Of a DNA stretch of 64,000 nt, positions 1 through 10,902 are shown piece after piece; position 1 is the stretch's first letter, and each line of letters starts with the position of its first letter. Under the pieces are notes generated by a model. That model was not told the DNA's origin. It saw only the letters and a program-made list of their open reading frames with translations, and made no database searches. Source of the DNA: Polychytrium aggregatum (Eukaryota; Chytridiomycota; Chytridiomycetes; Polychytriales); assembly GCF_025602895.1 (NCBI RefSeq), contig NW_026516236.1:248001-312000 (forward strand), read 5' to 3'. The position numbers were made by a program, and so were the translations under genes.

Positions 1-363
1 CTGGTTGACATACTGGTTCATCAGAGATGTCTTCCCGACACTGGTTCGAAGCAAGAGAATGGCATTAGCAATCAGCAAGATGGGCAGCGCTCGCATCCAG
101 CCCGGCGGCCCGGCAGAGCAGAGCAGAGCGCTGTGGTTGGTGTGCGAGGTTTGGAGCCTTGGAGCCTTAGGGCCTTGGAGCCAGCCCGGCCGAGCCGACG
201 GGCCGAGGCAGAACAGCCGCAGCCACGAAGCGACGATGATGGTGACGACCCTCAGCGAGCAGCGCTCCTGGGCAGCCACGGGATGGAGGGGGGCGAATGC
301 TCACCCGCTATCGCCCAGGATGATGACCTTCAAGAGAACCTTCTTGCGTTGAGGGGCAGACAT
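1..363 (-). CDS. YPT7: Rab7-type small GTPase, N-terminal part (runs off left edge)
   Basis: This is the beginning of a late-endosome/vacuole Rab GTPase of the Rab7/Ypt7 family, which controls vacuole fusion and late endosomal traffic. Exon 1 is complement 305-363: Met at 363, then a KKVLLKVIILGDSG stretch typical of Rab7. It stops inside the Gly codon at a GTGAG donor. Exon 2 (complement 1-40) follows a CAG acceptor and continues in frame with GVGKTSLMNQYVNQ, so the G1/P-loop (GDSGVGKTS) is rebuilt across a 264-nt intron. The rest lies outside the window. The gene is divergently oriented to the GTPase at 742, with about 380 bp of shared upstream sequence. Assignment to Rab7 rests on the N-terminal signature only; the effector loop and prenylation motif are not visible. 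Confidence 0.9.
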
Positions 364-741
364 GGTGGACCGAGGGAGCCGAGGGAACGCTGCTGGGATG
401 GGATGCGACGGGAGGGGAAGGCAGATGCAGGACAGAGTCGAGGGCGCGGCCGCGGGAGAATTTCTGTCTGGTTGGCGAGCGGGCTGCACGCCCGGACCAC
501 CGACTGGGTCGCTGCCCTGGCCCCTCGGACGACGGATCCGTCGTCCCGGGCTGTCGGTCGATGCGAACGGTGCTTGAGCGGATCTCAACTGCATCCTGTC
601 GGCGGCCCGCTTCCGAATCGCATCCGATACTGTATCTGATACATCCTCTGATATTACATCGGATAGATCTTCTGATACTGCTTCTGATATTGCAACCCAA
701 CCCGCAACCCAACTGCCCTGTGAGCCCGCACGCCATCCGCC

Positions 742-2010
742 ATGGCCGAATCCAATCTCGAGACCCGTCGGGTCGTCATTCTGGGCTCGTCGGCCTCCGG
801 AAAGACATCGCTTGTGAATCGGTGGGTCTCTCTCCGATTGCGCTGGCAATCGCTCGTCGTCGCCATCGCCCTTTCTTGGGCATTCCACACCCCCACGTTC
901 GCGTCTGCCACGCACCATCGGCCATCAAGCATGCGGCGACGGCATCGGTGCATCGCCAGCACCGGCACCAACACCGGCACCACGGGCCGCATCGACTTCG
1001 ACTTCGACATTGGCCCCGCCTCATCGGCGCTGCTGCAGATGCGTCGCGGGAATCAGCGCACGCGAGCCAACCCGATTGATATCCGCTGCGGTTGACTCGA
1101 GACCGATGCGTCGAGACCCACTCCTCGCTTCTCACAGCCCGGTCGTTTCTTTGGCATCAGGGCTGTCCACAATTCGTTTGCACACGATTACTGCCAGACC
1201 TTTGGAGCCGATCTTACTGTCAAAACCGTGATCGATGGGCAGAAGCGGGTGCTCCACATGTGGACATGCGGCGGACATGAGCGCTACCGCCCATTGCTGG
1301 AGCAGTTCTGCATCGATGTGCATGTGAGTGCCTGAGAAATCGCCACGAGGGCAGTTGAGTAGTATTATCGGAATGCTCGTGGCGATCATATCATGGCGAC
1401 CTCATCAAACTAACACCGAGATCCAACCCTCGTGTGCTTCTTGACAGGCTGCCTTGATATGCTGCGATTTGCTGAGCATGCTGTCGTTCCAGGAGCTGTC
1501 ATACTGGTTCAACGAGATCAAGAGGTAGGGTTCCAAGCGCAGAGGATATGGCGAGACCCTCTGCTTTGTGGCTGCTCTCGACTCTACTCCAGGTGTCGCT
1601 GTGCAGATCCTGTCGCCTGGCCGGCAAATCCGCTCCCGACAACTGGCGTCCCGTTCGTGGGTGCGTTTCCTCACGTTCGATCGTCCGTGATCGTCCTTGA
1701 TCGTCCTTGATTGCCATTTGCCCAGACTCTCTCCGGACGCAATTATTCTCCTCGTCGGCACTAAGGTAGGCATACTGGCGCCCAGCCTCAATGGGATGCA
1801 GCGGTATCTCCAACCCCGGCCATCCGCGTTTCTCGGGCTCACATCCAGACATGGCCTCTCCAGTCCGACGAGACTGACAGCATGGCAGTCAAGGTCCAGG
1901 ATCTCATGAAGGTTGCGCAAGAATGGGGCGTCGATTTCAAGGCTGTCTCTGCAAAAACTGGGGCCGGTGTCAACGAGCTCTTTGATTTAGTGGTGCAGAC
2001 GGTATCGTGA
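742..2010 (+). CDS. Atypical Rab-like small GTPase, 5 exons
   Basis: Join 742-821, 1161-1323, 1448-1524, 1726-1765, 1849-2010 gives 173 residues with every junction in phase. The G1 motif is GSSASGKTS (residues 15-23). A Rab/Ras fold follows: a switch I/beta2 region with FGADLTVKTV, then a beta3/switch II region reading MWTCGGHERYR where ordinary Rabs have WDTAGQE. A helix with SYWFNEIKR, beta5 ending LLVGTK, and a G5 motif SAKTG near the C terminus complete it. The G4 position has GTK instead of NKxD, so the guanine-specifying Asp is missing. There is no C-terminal cysteine, so no prenylation is expected. Such features occur in divergent Rab-like proteins, including ciliary ones, but I cannot place it in a named subfamily. 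The start is the first Met after the divergent promoter and directly precedes the P-loop strand. Confidence 0.8.
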
Positions 2011-2900
2011 AGTAGGAATGATCACCTGCAGTAAGACCGGCAGTGTGTCGGCCAGCTCTGTGGTGGCATCGCCCATTCCGGCTGCAGCTCCAGGGAAAGA
2101 AAGCGAGCCTTTGTCCAAACTCGTTGAGCGCGAGGTCGATCATCGTGAACAACGATCGATTTGCGCGCTGTGGAAGTATTCCTGGAGAGGCTGATGATGT
2201 GTGGTGGATTGGAACGCAGAATTGCATTCACCGGACAAGAAATTATGGGTTTAGATCCACGCTGGCGACGGAGGCGGCCGTGCGGAAGTTGCGGGGTGTT
2301 GGTATTCTTTGGCGGATTGGATGAAAATGTGTACAGTCAATCCAGAAACGTTGCTCCGACACTAGAGGCCTGAAGCCTGCTGATTCGTAGGCTCCAGTGA
2401 GCAAGCCATGCGATTGTTTCCCGTCCTGGTTGGCAATCTCTTTGTGTAGTGCATCCATTCGACTCTCTGGACAGTTCCATACTAACTCGATATCAAGATG
2501 CTCGGCCTTCTCGAGTCGCTTGCGGTGAGCCATCTGTGTGAGAAAGCGTCCTTGATTCAGATCCAGAAACACATCATTGGACGGTCACGGCCAGAGCATG
2601 ACGTTTTGAGTGAGAACATTCACCAATGCTCAAAGTCCGGGGTGTCCCATTTTATTTGGTTGGCTGTGGTGTATTCAGACCCCAGAAAAAGGTGACCAGT
2701 GATCTCAAAACGGAGGTCGTCCCATATCGCTTGACGAACGTGGCAATGTCAGATGCACTGTGCACTTTGCTCACAGGGCCCACATGGACTGCTGCTCCCA
2801 GCATTTGCTCCCAGCATTTGCTTCTCCAGTGATGCCCAGTGATGCCCAGTGATGCCCAGTGCTGCACGATCGATACTCCGCCTGTAGTGCGTGCAGCTCA
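2011..2900. other. Intergenic, no gene recognised
   Basis: This lies between the 3' ends of the converging GTPase and RPA49 genes. No open frame here resembles a known protein. Short tandem duplications occur near its right end: an 11-mer containing CCCAGCATTTG repeated at about 2800-2823, and TGATGCCCAG-type 10-mers repeated three times at about 2831-2860. It probably holds two 3' UTRs. Confidence 0.5.
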
Positions 2901-5633
2901 CTAGTTTCGGTGAAGCGACCTTTGTGGGAACGTCAGCGGCACGACAAGCATGGCCGTCTTAGCGGCCACGGCGCCGATTTCGTCTCCGCGCTGGTTGGCG
3001 ACACGGCAACCCAGCTCCTTGCACATGCTGGTCACCTTGGTGGCTGTCAAGCTGAGGTCGCGGGCAATGCTTGAGGGCTCGATCGTGTAGTTGTCGATAA
3101 TGAGACACAGAACCAGAATGTGTGCCAGAAGCTTGTCCTTGAGGCGGGCCGTCATGCGGTATCTATACGGTTGTCATCAGCAGGAGTATGTTGGAGGCAG
3201 CGGTGAGACGATCGATTGTGGGCATCCGGTCGCATCACAACGAGCGAGCATCTCTCGCGAGTGTCTGGTCAGATGCCTCGATCGCGACCATCGGCATATA
3301 ACGTACTGCTCGTCGTCCTGGAGCTCGGTGAAGCGATTCAGCAGTCCTTCGACAACAACTTCGGAGGGGTTTCCAAGGATCTTGTAAAGTTGGTTGGGGT
3401 TGTTCAAGACGTTCTCCTTCAAGCCGTAGAACCGCATCATGTGCGACACATAGAGAATCTGGAGGCCACAGCGTCGATCAGCACATATGCAGTGTAGCGG
3501 CTATCGTCTTCCATAAGCCGAAGCCCCTTGAGTCTGAAGCAAGCCCGATTGTTTGACGGATGCCCCGTCGCAAACGGAGAGTTGCCCCCAGTATCTCGAT
3601 CGACCAATAACACTGGCTTGCCAAAGAAGAGGAGAGCGAGCAATCGGCGATGCACAAGCGAGCGCACCTTTCGCAGCTGATCGTTATCGGCCTTGGATTG
3701 TAGTGCCTGCTGCAAGTGCTCCACCACCCACTGGGTAGTCCTGTTTTGTCCAGGTTTCGCGTTAGCCCGGCCACGGTGAATGCTCCCTTTGGCTTGAAAC
3801 TGCCGAAGGATCTGCACGCAACACAGCCCTCGCAGTGCTTCCTGAGCCAGAGTTGCTAAGCGGTGCAGTTTCCAGAACGCCCGACTGCTGGCGCGCGCTG
3901 ACTTGGCCACAAAATGAGTCCGCACCTGAGTCCCGACAACGCCTTTTCAAGCTCGGACTTGAGCTGCACAGAGAGTAGGGACTTGTAGTTCATCTGGCGC
4001 AGCTCCAGTGGCGACACAATGTCATCGACGTGGTACACATCTTCGGGCGTCTTTGCCTGGGGTTATCGACAGCATCGGCCGGTCAGTCGCGCAGCAACGA
4101 GCTCGAGATGCTATATTCTGGCTTGCATCCCAACACGAGACTCTCTGATCACAAAGCTGGTCTTGACGCATACCTCCGGGTTGTATTTCGGGATGGGTCG
4201 GTCTTGGAGAGCCGACAGTTGAATTTGCTCTGGAGGGATATGAGGGATGTTTGCTTTCAGGGCTGCACAGGACATTGCACTATGCCCAGGAGGCGATGGC
4301 GTGCCAGACACCCAGTAGATAAAATCCGAAGCGATATCGATCGAGGATGTGGTAGTGCTTGCGTGACCTACCTTGGGTCGGAATGGCGCTGGCCTTGTCG
4401 TGGAGCTGGTCGCTGATGATGCCGGCAATGTCCTTGAGCGTGTTGATGTCGACCTGGTTCCGCTCGTACGCACGGATCTCCTTCTGTTTCTTCTTGGTGC
4501 CGAAGCTCTCGCCCAGCACGTTTCGGGCCGCCATGTTCTGCAAGTGCCCAGCAGTCGAGGCGTTGAACATGGACACAGATATTCGTCAGCGTCGCATAAC
4601 CTGTGCCGGGGGTGGTAGCTCCGCTGTTGTGCTGCTTGTCCGCCTGAGCTCGATCTAGACCACTGTCCCGACATGCTCACCTTGTCTCCGATCAGCTCTG
4701 ATCGGCCCATGGTTTGAGATTTGACCAGGGTAGCGATGCGGAATGTGGGGGCTTCCCGGAGCTTCACCGTTCCATCGCGCTTGTTATAGACTCCAACGAC
4801 ATATCTATGATCAAGAGCGATCGAAATCCATCGCTGGGTCAGCCCAGTACACGGACAGAAGAGCACTATACTGATCGGTTGGACGCTGAACAAGTCGCTG
4901 TCGTGCGTCCTGTATCGGTGACTAGTGCTAGAGACCACACTATCCCCCTTCACAAGGCAAGAATAAGCAGAAACGAACCGAGCATGGCCCCGAGCATCGG
5001 TGTTGTTTCCGACGTAAGTGATTTTGTCATTCTCGGCCGCGAGGATCCGCTTTCGTTTCGAAGCGACCTTCTCTGCGGTGTGGTACTCCGTGAAGCTCAA
5101 GGTTGAGGCATCCTTGGGTTTGCTTGAGAAAGAAACTGAGGTGAGCCAGGCCGCGAGCCCCGCATTTCCGCGGCCCCAAAACCGAATCCACCAACGCAGG
5201 GCATCCAATGGTCACGGCGGCCGAATCGACGGAGACAAAGACAACGAGGTCGTGATGGCGGCGCGCACATTCCATTGACGAGCCGATTGAGATGCGAACA
5301 TGCCCGTTGGAGAGTCGGGTAGATGGTACCGAGCAGATTGGTAAGAGGCATGTGGGCACGACAGATAGGCGAGCAATCGATATTAGTTGCGAGCCGACTG
5401 GGTCCATGATGTAGTCGCCGCCGCTACGGGTGCATCCGATGGAGCATCAGCGCTCGTGCCGGTGCAGAAGTGTCGAGCAAATCCAGAGCCGCCGGGACGG
5501 CTTGCAAACGGGCAAGCACGGGTTTACCGAGAAACGGCCCTTCGTCAGGGTGCTCCGGTTGGTCGGCCCTCAGCCTCACATCGCGGCTGTCGGCTGGGGT
5601 TTCCGACACGGACTTGCGCTTGTTGGAGCTCAT
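2901..5633 (-). CDS. RPA49: RNA polymerase I subunit A49
   Basis: This is the A49 subunit of RNA polymerase I, which with A34.5 forms the TFIIF/TFIIE-like module for rRNA transcription in the nucleolus. Well-supported exons (all complement) are 4979-5135, 4681-4804, 4372-4537, 4174-4262, 3926-4056, 3668-3884, 3307-3458 and 2901-3162; phases agree at every junction. The dimerisation half shows KRKRILAAENDKITYVGNN then YVVGVYNKRDG. The middle has RNVLGESFGTKKKQKEIRA and RPIPKYNPE. The tandem winged-helix half has LLAHILVLCLIIDNY and KVTSMCKELGCRV. A likely first exon is 5580-5633 (Met-Ser-Ser, then a basic stretch, GTGAGG donor). At least one short exon between 5143 and 5573 is unresolved; it must end in a G that completes a Val codon with exon 5135. 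The stop is TAG at 2901-2903. Identity is firm; the extreme N terminus is not. Confidence 0.9.
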
Positions 5634-5690
5634 TTCGGAGGATGCAGCAGCGGGGTGGTCGGCTCGCGATGCAACGGACGCCTGTCCTGC

Positions 5691-5735
5691 GTTGGATGCG
5701 TTGGATACGTTGGATACGTTGGATACGTCGGATGC
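5691..5735. repeat. 9-bp minisatellite, about 5 copies
   Basis: GTTGGATAC/GTTGGATGC nonamers are repeated head to tail five times, with one variant in the last copy. They sit just upstream of the likely RPA49 start, in the interval between RPA49 and the divergent PML1 gene. Confidence 0.85.
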
Positions 5736-5845
5736 TGGGTGCGATCTGTGCGAGCAATGCCCAAAAAAATCAATCTGGGTAAATGAATGAAGGCCGCTGC
5801 GCACGGGTCCAGGCTGCCGACGGCGTGGGAACAGACCTGGGCCGG

Positions 5846-5920
5846 CCCAGCCAGCCAGCCAGCCAGGACAGACAGGACAGACAGCCAGGACAGACAGGAC
5901 AGACAGCCAGGACAGACAGC
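5846..5920. repeat. CCAG / GGACAGACA tandem repeats
   Basis: CCAG tetramers are followed by three copies of a unit built from CCAGGACAGACAGGACAGA. They lie in the divergent promoter between RPA49 and PML1 (5634-6184). No other feature is recognised in that interval. Confidence 0.8.
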
Positions 5921-6184
5921 AGCCGGCTGCGGCCGCTCACCAGCACAGGTCATGGAAGCTTGACTGTCGGGGACGCTGGGCGCCGGCTGTGCAGGAGGAG
6001 CAGCAGGAGGGGCACGGCTTGGCCACCTCCGGCACTTGCTTGGCCAGGACAAGTTTGCGCGCAGATGCGGCTGCGCGGCGGACGGCGACGCTGCCCTGAT
6101 CCAAGCATCCCGAATCGCACTGGGCCATTCGCAACAGCGCACCACCGCCTCGCAAGAAGCATCGCCAGCATCGTCACCACAGCA

Positions 6185-7940
6185 ATGTCCGACCAAGACT
6201 CACCCCAGAAACACAACCCGGCCGATCACCACCGAGAAAGCGACAGCCGAGACGGCGACCGCCGGGGACGATGGGGCGGCGATCGGCAAGAAGCCGGCAG
6301 GCGAGACGACGACCGCCGCGACAATCGATCACGCAGCCCGCGGTCTCGGCCATCAAGGACGAACGATGGCGGCCGCAGAGATCATCGCGATTCGGACGGA
6401 CTCAAGCCATACCGACAGGATGTGCCCGAGTCGGAGAGGTTCGGGTATGTTCAGCGATCATTGGATAACAGGGCGACGTAACGATCGCATCCGATGCAAC
6501 TGGATTTGCTTCAAGGATGAGCGTCATACGCAATGGCTCCGCTGCACCTGGCTAACGTGAGGCAATCTTTGGTGTGCTCAGCAAAAACATTCCAGACGAG
6601 GAGCCGCAATCGCCGCAGAAGCCCAAGGAGATGCCGGACTATAAGCCGTCAGGACTGCTTGGCGCCGACCAAAACACATTCAAAGGCGTCGTTCTGAAAT
6701 ACAGGCAAGTACAGAACTTTGTCGTGCTTGAGCGGCGGGAGATTCAAGGCACAAATACGACAGAGTACATAACGGGGGGAGATCGATGTGAGCCAGACGA
6801 GGCTTTGCCATAGATTGAGCAGCCCCACCCATCAAAGTTGCTGACGAGCGCCATCCGAAATTCGTTCTCCCCATCGATCGATCGCTATCGATGCCGGTGC
6901 TCATGCTTTCAATGCGGCGGCTCACCCTTGCATTTGCTCAACATCGCGTCGCAACTGCGGTGCGGATGTCTGTACTGCACCATCCAAACGGCACGCAACT
7001 GGGCCGACAAACCGATGCATCCATCGGACATATGCCGCGAACCACACGGCATCGAAACATGGCCAATCGGACGGGTTTCAACTGCTTCCTATGCTCCATT
7101 GTAATATCGGATATTCGCGTGGGACAGCGAGCCGATCGAGGCTCGCAAACCGACGGCCAGGTACCGTCTGTATGTCTTCAAAGGCGAGGAGCAAATCGGT
7201 TAGTATCCATCTGCAAACTGACTTGGCTGCCATACCCAACCTGGCCAGGTCTGGCCTGCTGGGGACTGCTTCGTAACAGCCTATCATCCATATACTGATA
7301 GCTGCAAACTTATCCCGCCCTCATTTCGTGCTGCCAGATTTGCTCCATATCCATCGGCAGAGCGCCTATCTGATCGGACGAGACCGAGTGGTAAGATCGG
7401 CAGCAGGCATCTGCATGCTCTATCAATGTACAAAGAGCCGAAGCTGACGCTGCTACTCCACCCAACATTTGCATACACAGGTCGCCGATATTCCTATTGA
7501 TCACCCTTCATGCTCCAAGCAGCATGCTGCTCTCCAGTACCGCCAAATTGTGACCACCGACGAACTGGGACAAACACAGCGCACAGTCAAGTAAGCCACA
7601 GTGCTATGGAGCAGTCAAAGTGCCGAGCAGAGAGCGAAGCTGGGCTTGAGGGGGGAGTCATTGGTGCATGGCAACCTGGATCGATCGTGCAATATGCCGA
7701 GTCCCTATGGCCATATCCACGGTGAAGCTAATGGCTGGTGTCTGTATTTGTGCTGTGGACGATACTCTCCTCCGTCCACTTGAACTTAGACCCTATATCA
7801 TCGATCTCAACTCGACTAACGGCGTCATGGTCAACGGCGATCGCATCCCGGCGTCACGATACGTGGAACTCCGGTCAGGCGACACCATCAAGTTTGGCCA
7901 GAGCAGCCGCGACTATGTCCTGCTCACCGACGATGAATAG
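6185..7940 (+). CDS. PML1: FHA-domain spliceosome protein PML1/SNIP1, 6 exons
   Basis: This is the homologue of yeast Pml1 and human SNIP1, a subunit of the pre-mRNA retention and splicing (RES) complex. Join 6185-6444, 6582-6704, 7128-7198, 7338-7390, 7481-7590, 7790-7940 gives 255 residues in frame. Residues 1-85 are an Arg/Asp/Ser-rich (RS/RD) tail. Then comes the family motif YKPSGLLGADQNT and LKYSEPIEARKP, followed by the FHA domain: RLYVFKGEEQI, HIHRQSAYLIGRDR, DHPSCSKQHAALQY, IIDLNSTNGVMVNG and KFGQSSRDYVLL. Arg, Ser and Asn-Gly of the phosphothreonine pocket (GRDR, SKQH, STNG) are present. The third intron boundary requires a GC donor (GCAAGT at 6705-6710), which yields the conserved KYSEP sequence. 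The stop follows LLTDDE directly, as in the family. The start is the first Met upstream of the RS tail. Confidence 0.94.
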
Positions 7941-8220
7941 CAGATGCGAGGCATGTCAACATATCTCAAAAGGATGGTCAAGGCTCGTCTCGCCGAATAA
8001 ACGACGCTCTGGGTTCTGCAGAGCTCATTGCCGCAACACGCAGAGGTTCGCCGCAAACGCACCCTATTACAGTGGCACACATCGCATCGCTAGCGGCCAC
8101 TACCGGAGGTGTGTATATTGTATCGGGCGACAGAACTGGAAGGCAATTGTTCTGTACATGTATATACATTCCCGCGCTGTTCAGCGCACACTCACGGCGG
8201 CATTGATCGGGAAGTGCTTA

Positions 8221-10902
8221 CTACTGGGTGGTTCGGCTAGCACGAGTGCTGTTCCCGGTCGAAAGTGTGCCAACTGATGACCTTGGGGTGCGCTCGGTAG
8301 ATGGCGGAGCAAACTCGTTGAAGAACTATTGGACGCACAGGCCGTCAGCGGCTCACCGAGAAGGCCAGTGGCTGTACAGAGGATACTTGCACCAAATGGG
8401 GATGTCGGTGCTGGGCGAGCTCACCTCGATCTTGGGTTTGGTCGTGGATGTGCGAATTTTCTCCTTCTCGTTTTCGCTCGGTGGCTTGAATGACAGCGGG
8501 TATCCTACAGGAGGGGAATCATGACGTTGTTGATACATTTGCGTCACGCAATCAGCAGGTCGACAGGTGTCCAGACAACGGCTGGGTAAAACAGCGAGAT
8601 TGCTAGCAACTGCCAGCCAATTGGTGATGCCCCTGTCGTGGTGCACAATCCCTATGTTCAGCCTCGATGCTGCGATAGCCTTGGATGGCCCATCCGATGG
8701 GGGCACAGTGACGTATCACGCACCATTAAAATCAAGCTTGTCACTCGGGTTCAGTCGATGGATTCCAGTAAAGTTCCTGCCAGGCATCGGCAGAGTTAGC
8801 AATATCGCCAAGACCCGAGCCGCTGGATCAATCCTTCAGGACCAGGAGAGGAGATCTTACTTGGGATCCGTCAGACGCTTCACTACATCAGACTCTGGCG
8901 CCGCATGCTGTTGATTGCGATGGTTGGTGGACAGGAAATTCAGTAACTCGCCCGCAAGGACGAGTTGGGCACAAACGATTCGGAGCAGCGCCATCACGGC
9001 GGATCCACAGAAACACACCCAGCTCGGGCTGGATCAATGCCCTGAAGATTTGATTCAATTGTTGCCCTGGAAATCGTTGACTGGCCAACGAACAGCAGTC
9101 CCACCTTGCTCAGACTCTCGCGAGAGCCGCTTGGGCTTGTTGGAGGATACTGTGCCATCTCAGCGACCTTCTCCTGGTGCTTCCGAATGGCTTCAAACTT
9201 GTGCTTGTAGGCCGGTGGGAAATTGGCCGGATCTGTGAGTCGAGCGACCACATTGTCTCTCGAGCCACTCTGGACAGGGGACGGTCGCAGAGGATGACGA
9301 GTTTGATGACGGCACAGATGAGCCCAAGATGTAATCAAGTGGTTAGCTGCCGCAAAGAGAGATCTGGGAGCTTCCATGCATATTCACATGGAGGGACAGT
9401 GGCTGCGAAGAGCACCAATGCAAAGGCGTCGCTCAGAGCAGTACAAGGCGGGAGATGTAAGTTACTGCGTGATCCCCATAGGTGCAATACCTTGGACAGG
9501 TCGTTCAGTGAGCCTTCGGATTGTCCTATCTACTTCGCGAGTTGGTGGGTAAGCATGCAGCGTTTGTGAGTGCCTGTGTGAGCAATGCCGGCGACGCTGC
9601 GTACCGCCTACAGCCAACATGAAAGATGGCCCGGCCAAATCATTTACGCACCCGCTCTTTGCTTTGGGCCTTGCCCTTTTTCCGTCGGGATGAGAGAGGA
9701 ATAGTCAGCAGTCGGGTGTGGAGTCTAGTCGAAGCAGCATGCCCAGCAGAATCAGTCCATGGCAGATGTAGCGATTCCCACCAGCCAAAGGATGAAACCC
9801 GGAGTGGCGTGTGCAATCGGGGAGAGCGGTGTGGCTATCGGAGATTTACTGGCCGGATGCACCAAGGAATACATCAATGTGAACACCCCACAAGTAATGG
9901 GGCAGGGATCGGCAAACAATCTCTCACCATGTCGATGGAGCGACGCTCGGGCGCTCGTGCTGGACGGGACTCGATGGCCGGTAAGCGGCCTGATGCCACA
10001 CTATCGAAGCTTCCGATGGAGCCGCGGGCAGCAAACAGCTTCCGGTTGGACGCAGTCGAGTCGAGGCGGGCGAGACTGCCTTTGGACGACTTGAGGCCCT
10101 GGGCTCCGGTGCCTGGACGGGAGTCACTTGAGTTTACGGCTGTTCGGGACCGAGTGAGTCCGCCAGGGTGGTCGGTTGAACTTGCCAGTATCTGACGGGA
10201 TCCGGTTTTGGAAGCAATCTTTGTCCGCACGATGTTGTCCATGGACTGATGCAGATTTTCCTCGGCCATCTGCAGCGACTTTTCGATCTGCCGCTCCATC
10301 TTATCCATGGCAGCGGTCATGTCCTGGATGGGAGAAAAGGACCTCACGGACATCGATTCGGATGCCGTAGCATCGACGCTCTTGTCGTCGCCCTGCAGGG
10401 CATTTCGGCCCTGGCGAGCATAGTAGCCATCGAGGCCCTGCGGACCCAGGACTGGCCCACGCAGGTTGCTGGACGAGCCAGTGAGTGCATTCCGAGAGAG
10501 GTTGGACTGAGACATTGATGTCGTTTTTTGCAAGTTGGACTGGGATTGCGAAGTTGCCCGCTGCAGGTTCGAAAGCGACTGCGAGGGAGCCTTTTGCAGA
10601 TTCGAGAGCGACCCCAGCGACCCAAGATGGGTTCGAGACCTCTTTGCATCCGAGAAAGCGCCGAGAGAGCCCAGGGCTGCCCTGGACGAGCTCAGGGGCG
10701 CAATACTTTCCTCGGCTTCATCGGTGCTGGAGCCCAGAGCCGCGCTTCGGCTCTGGGGTTTCCCTTTGGTGGACGGCTTGGCCGGGCCCGAGGTGAGGGC
10801 AATGTGCTCAACGTCCGAGAAGTATGTCTGGTAGGTTTCGCGGATGGAGTTGAAGGCGTCCTGGCTCTCTTGGCTCATGGATCCGTCGGCATTGAAGCTC
10901 AT
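8221..10902 (-). CDS. Uncharacterised low-complexity protein with SNLQ repeats
   Basis: I do not recognise this gene. Exons with matching phase (complement) are 9928-10902 (325 codons from Met 10902), 9105-9232, 8861-8946, 8724-8776, 8425-8504 and 8221-8325 (stop TAG). One or more small exons between 9233 and 9922 are unresolved, because exon 9928-10902 ends in phase 0 and exon 9105-9232 needs phase 1. The first exon encodes a Ser/Ala-rich region with about five imperfect repeats of the type S-x-SNLQ-K/R-A/T-x-S (residues about 95-150). A predicted coiled coil follows near residue 190-225 (MERQIEKSLQMAEENLHQSM). The C-terminal part has a conserved-looking segment, FPPAYKHKFEAIRKHQEKVAEM, read over the 9105-9232 exon, and ends SRTTQ. 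No signal peptide or membrane segment. A cytoskeletal or ciliary scaffold role would be a guess. Confidence 0.65.
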
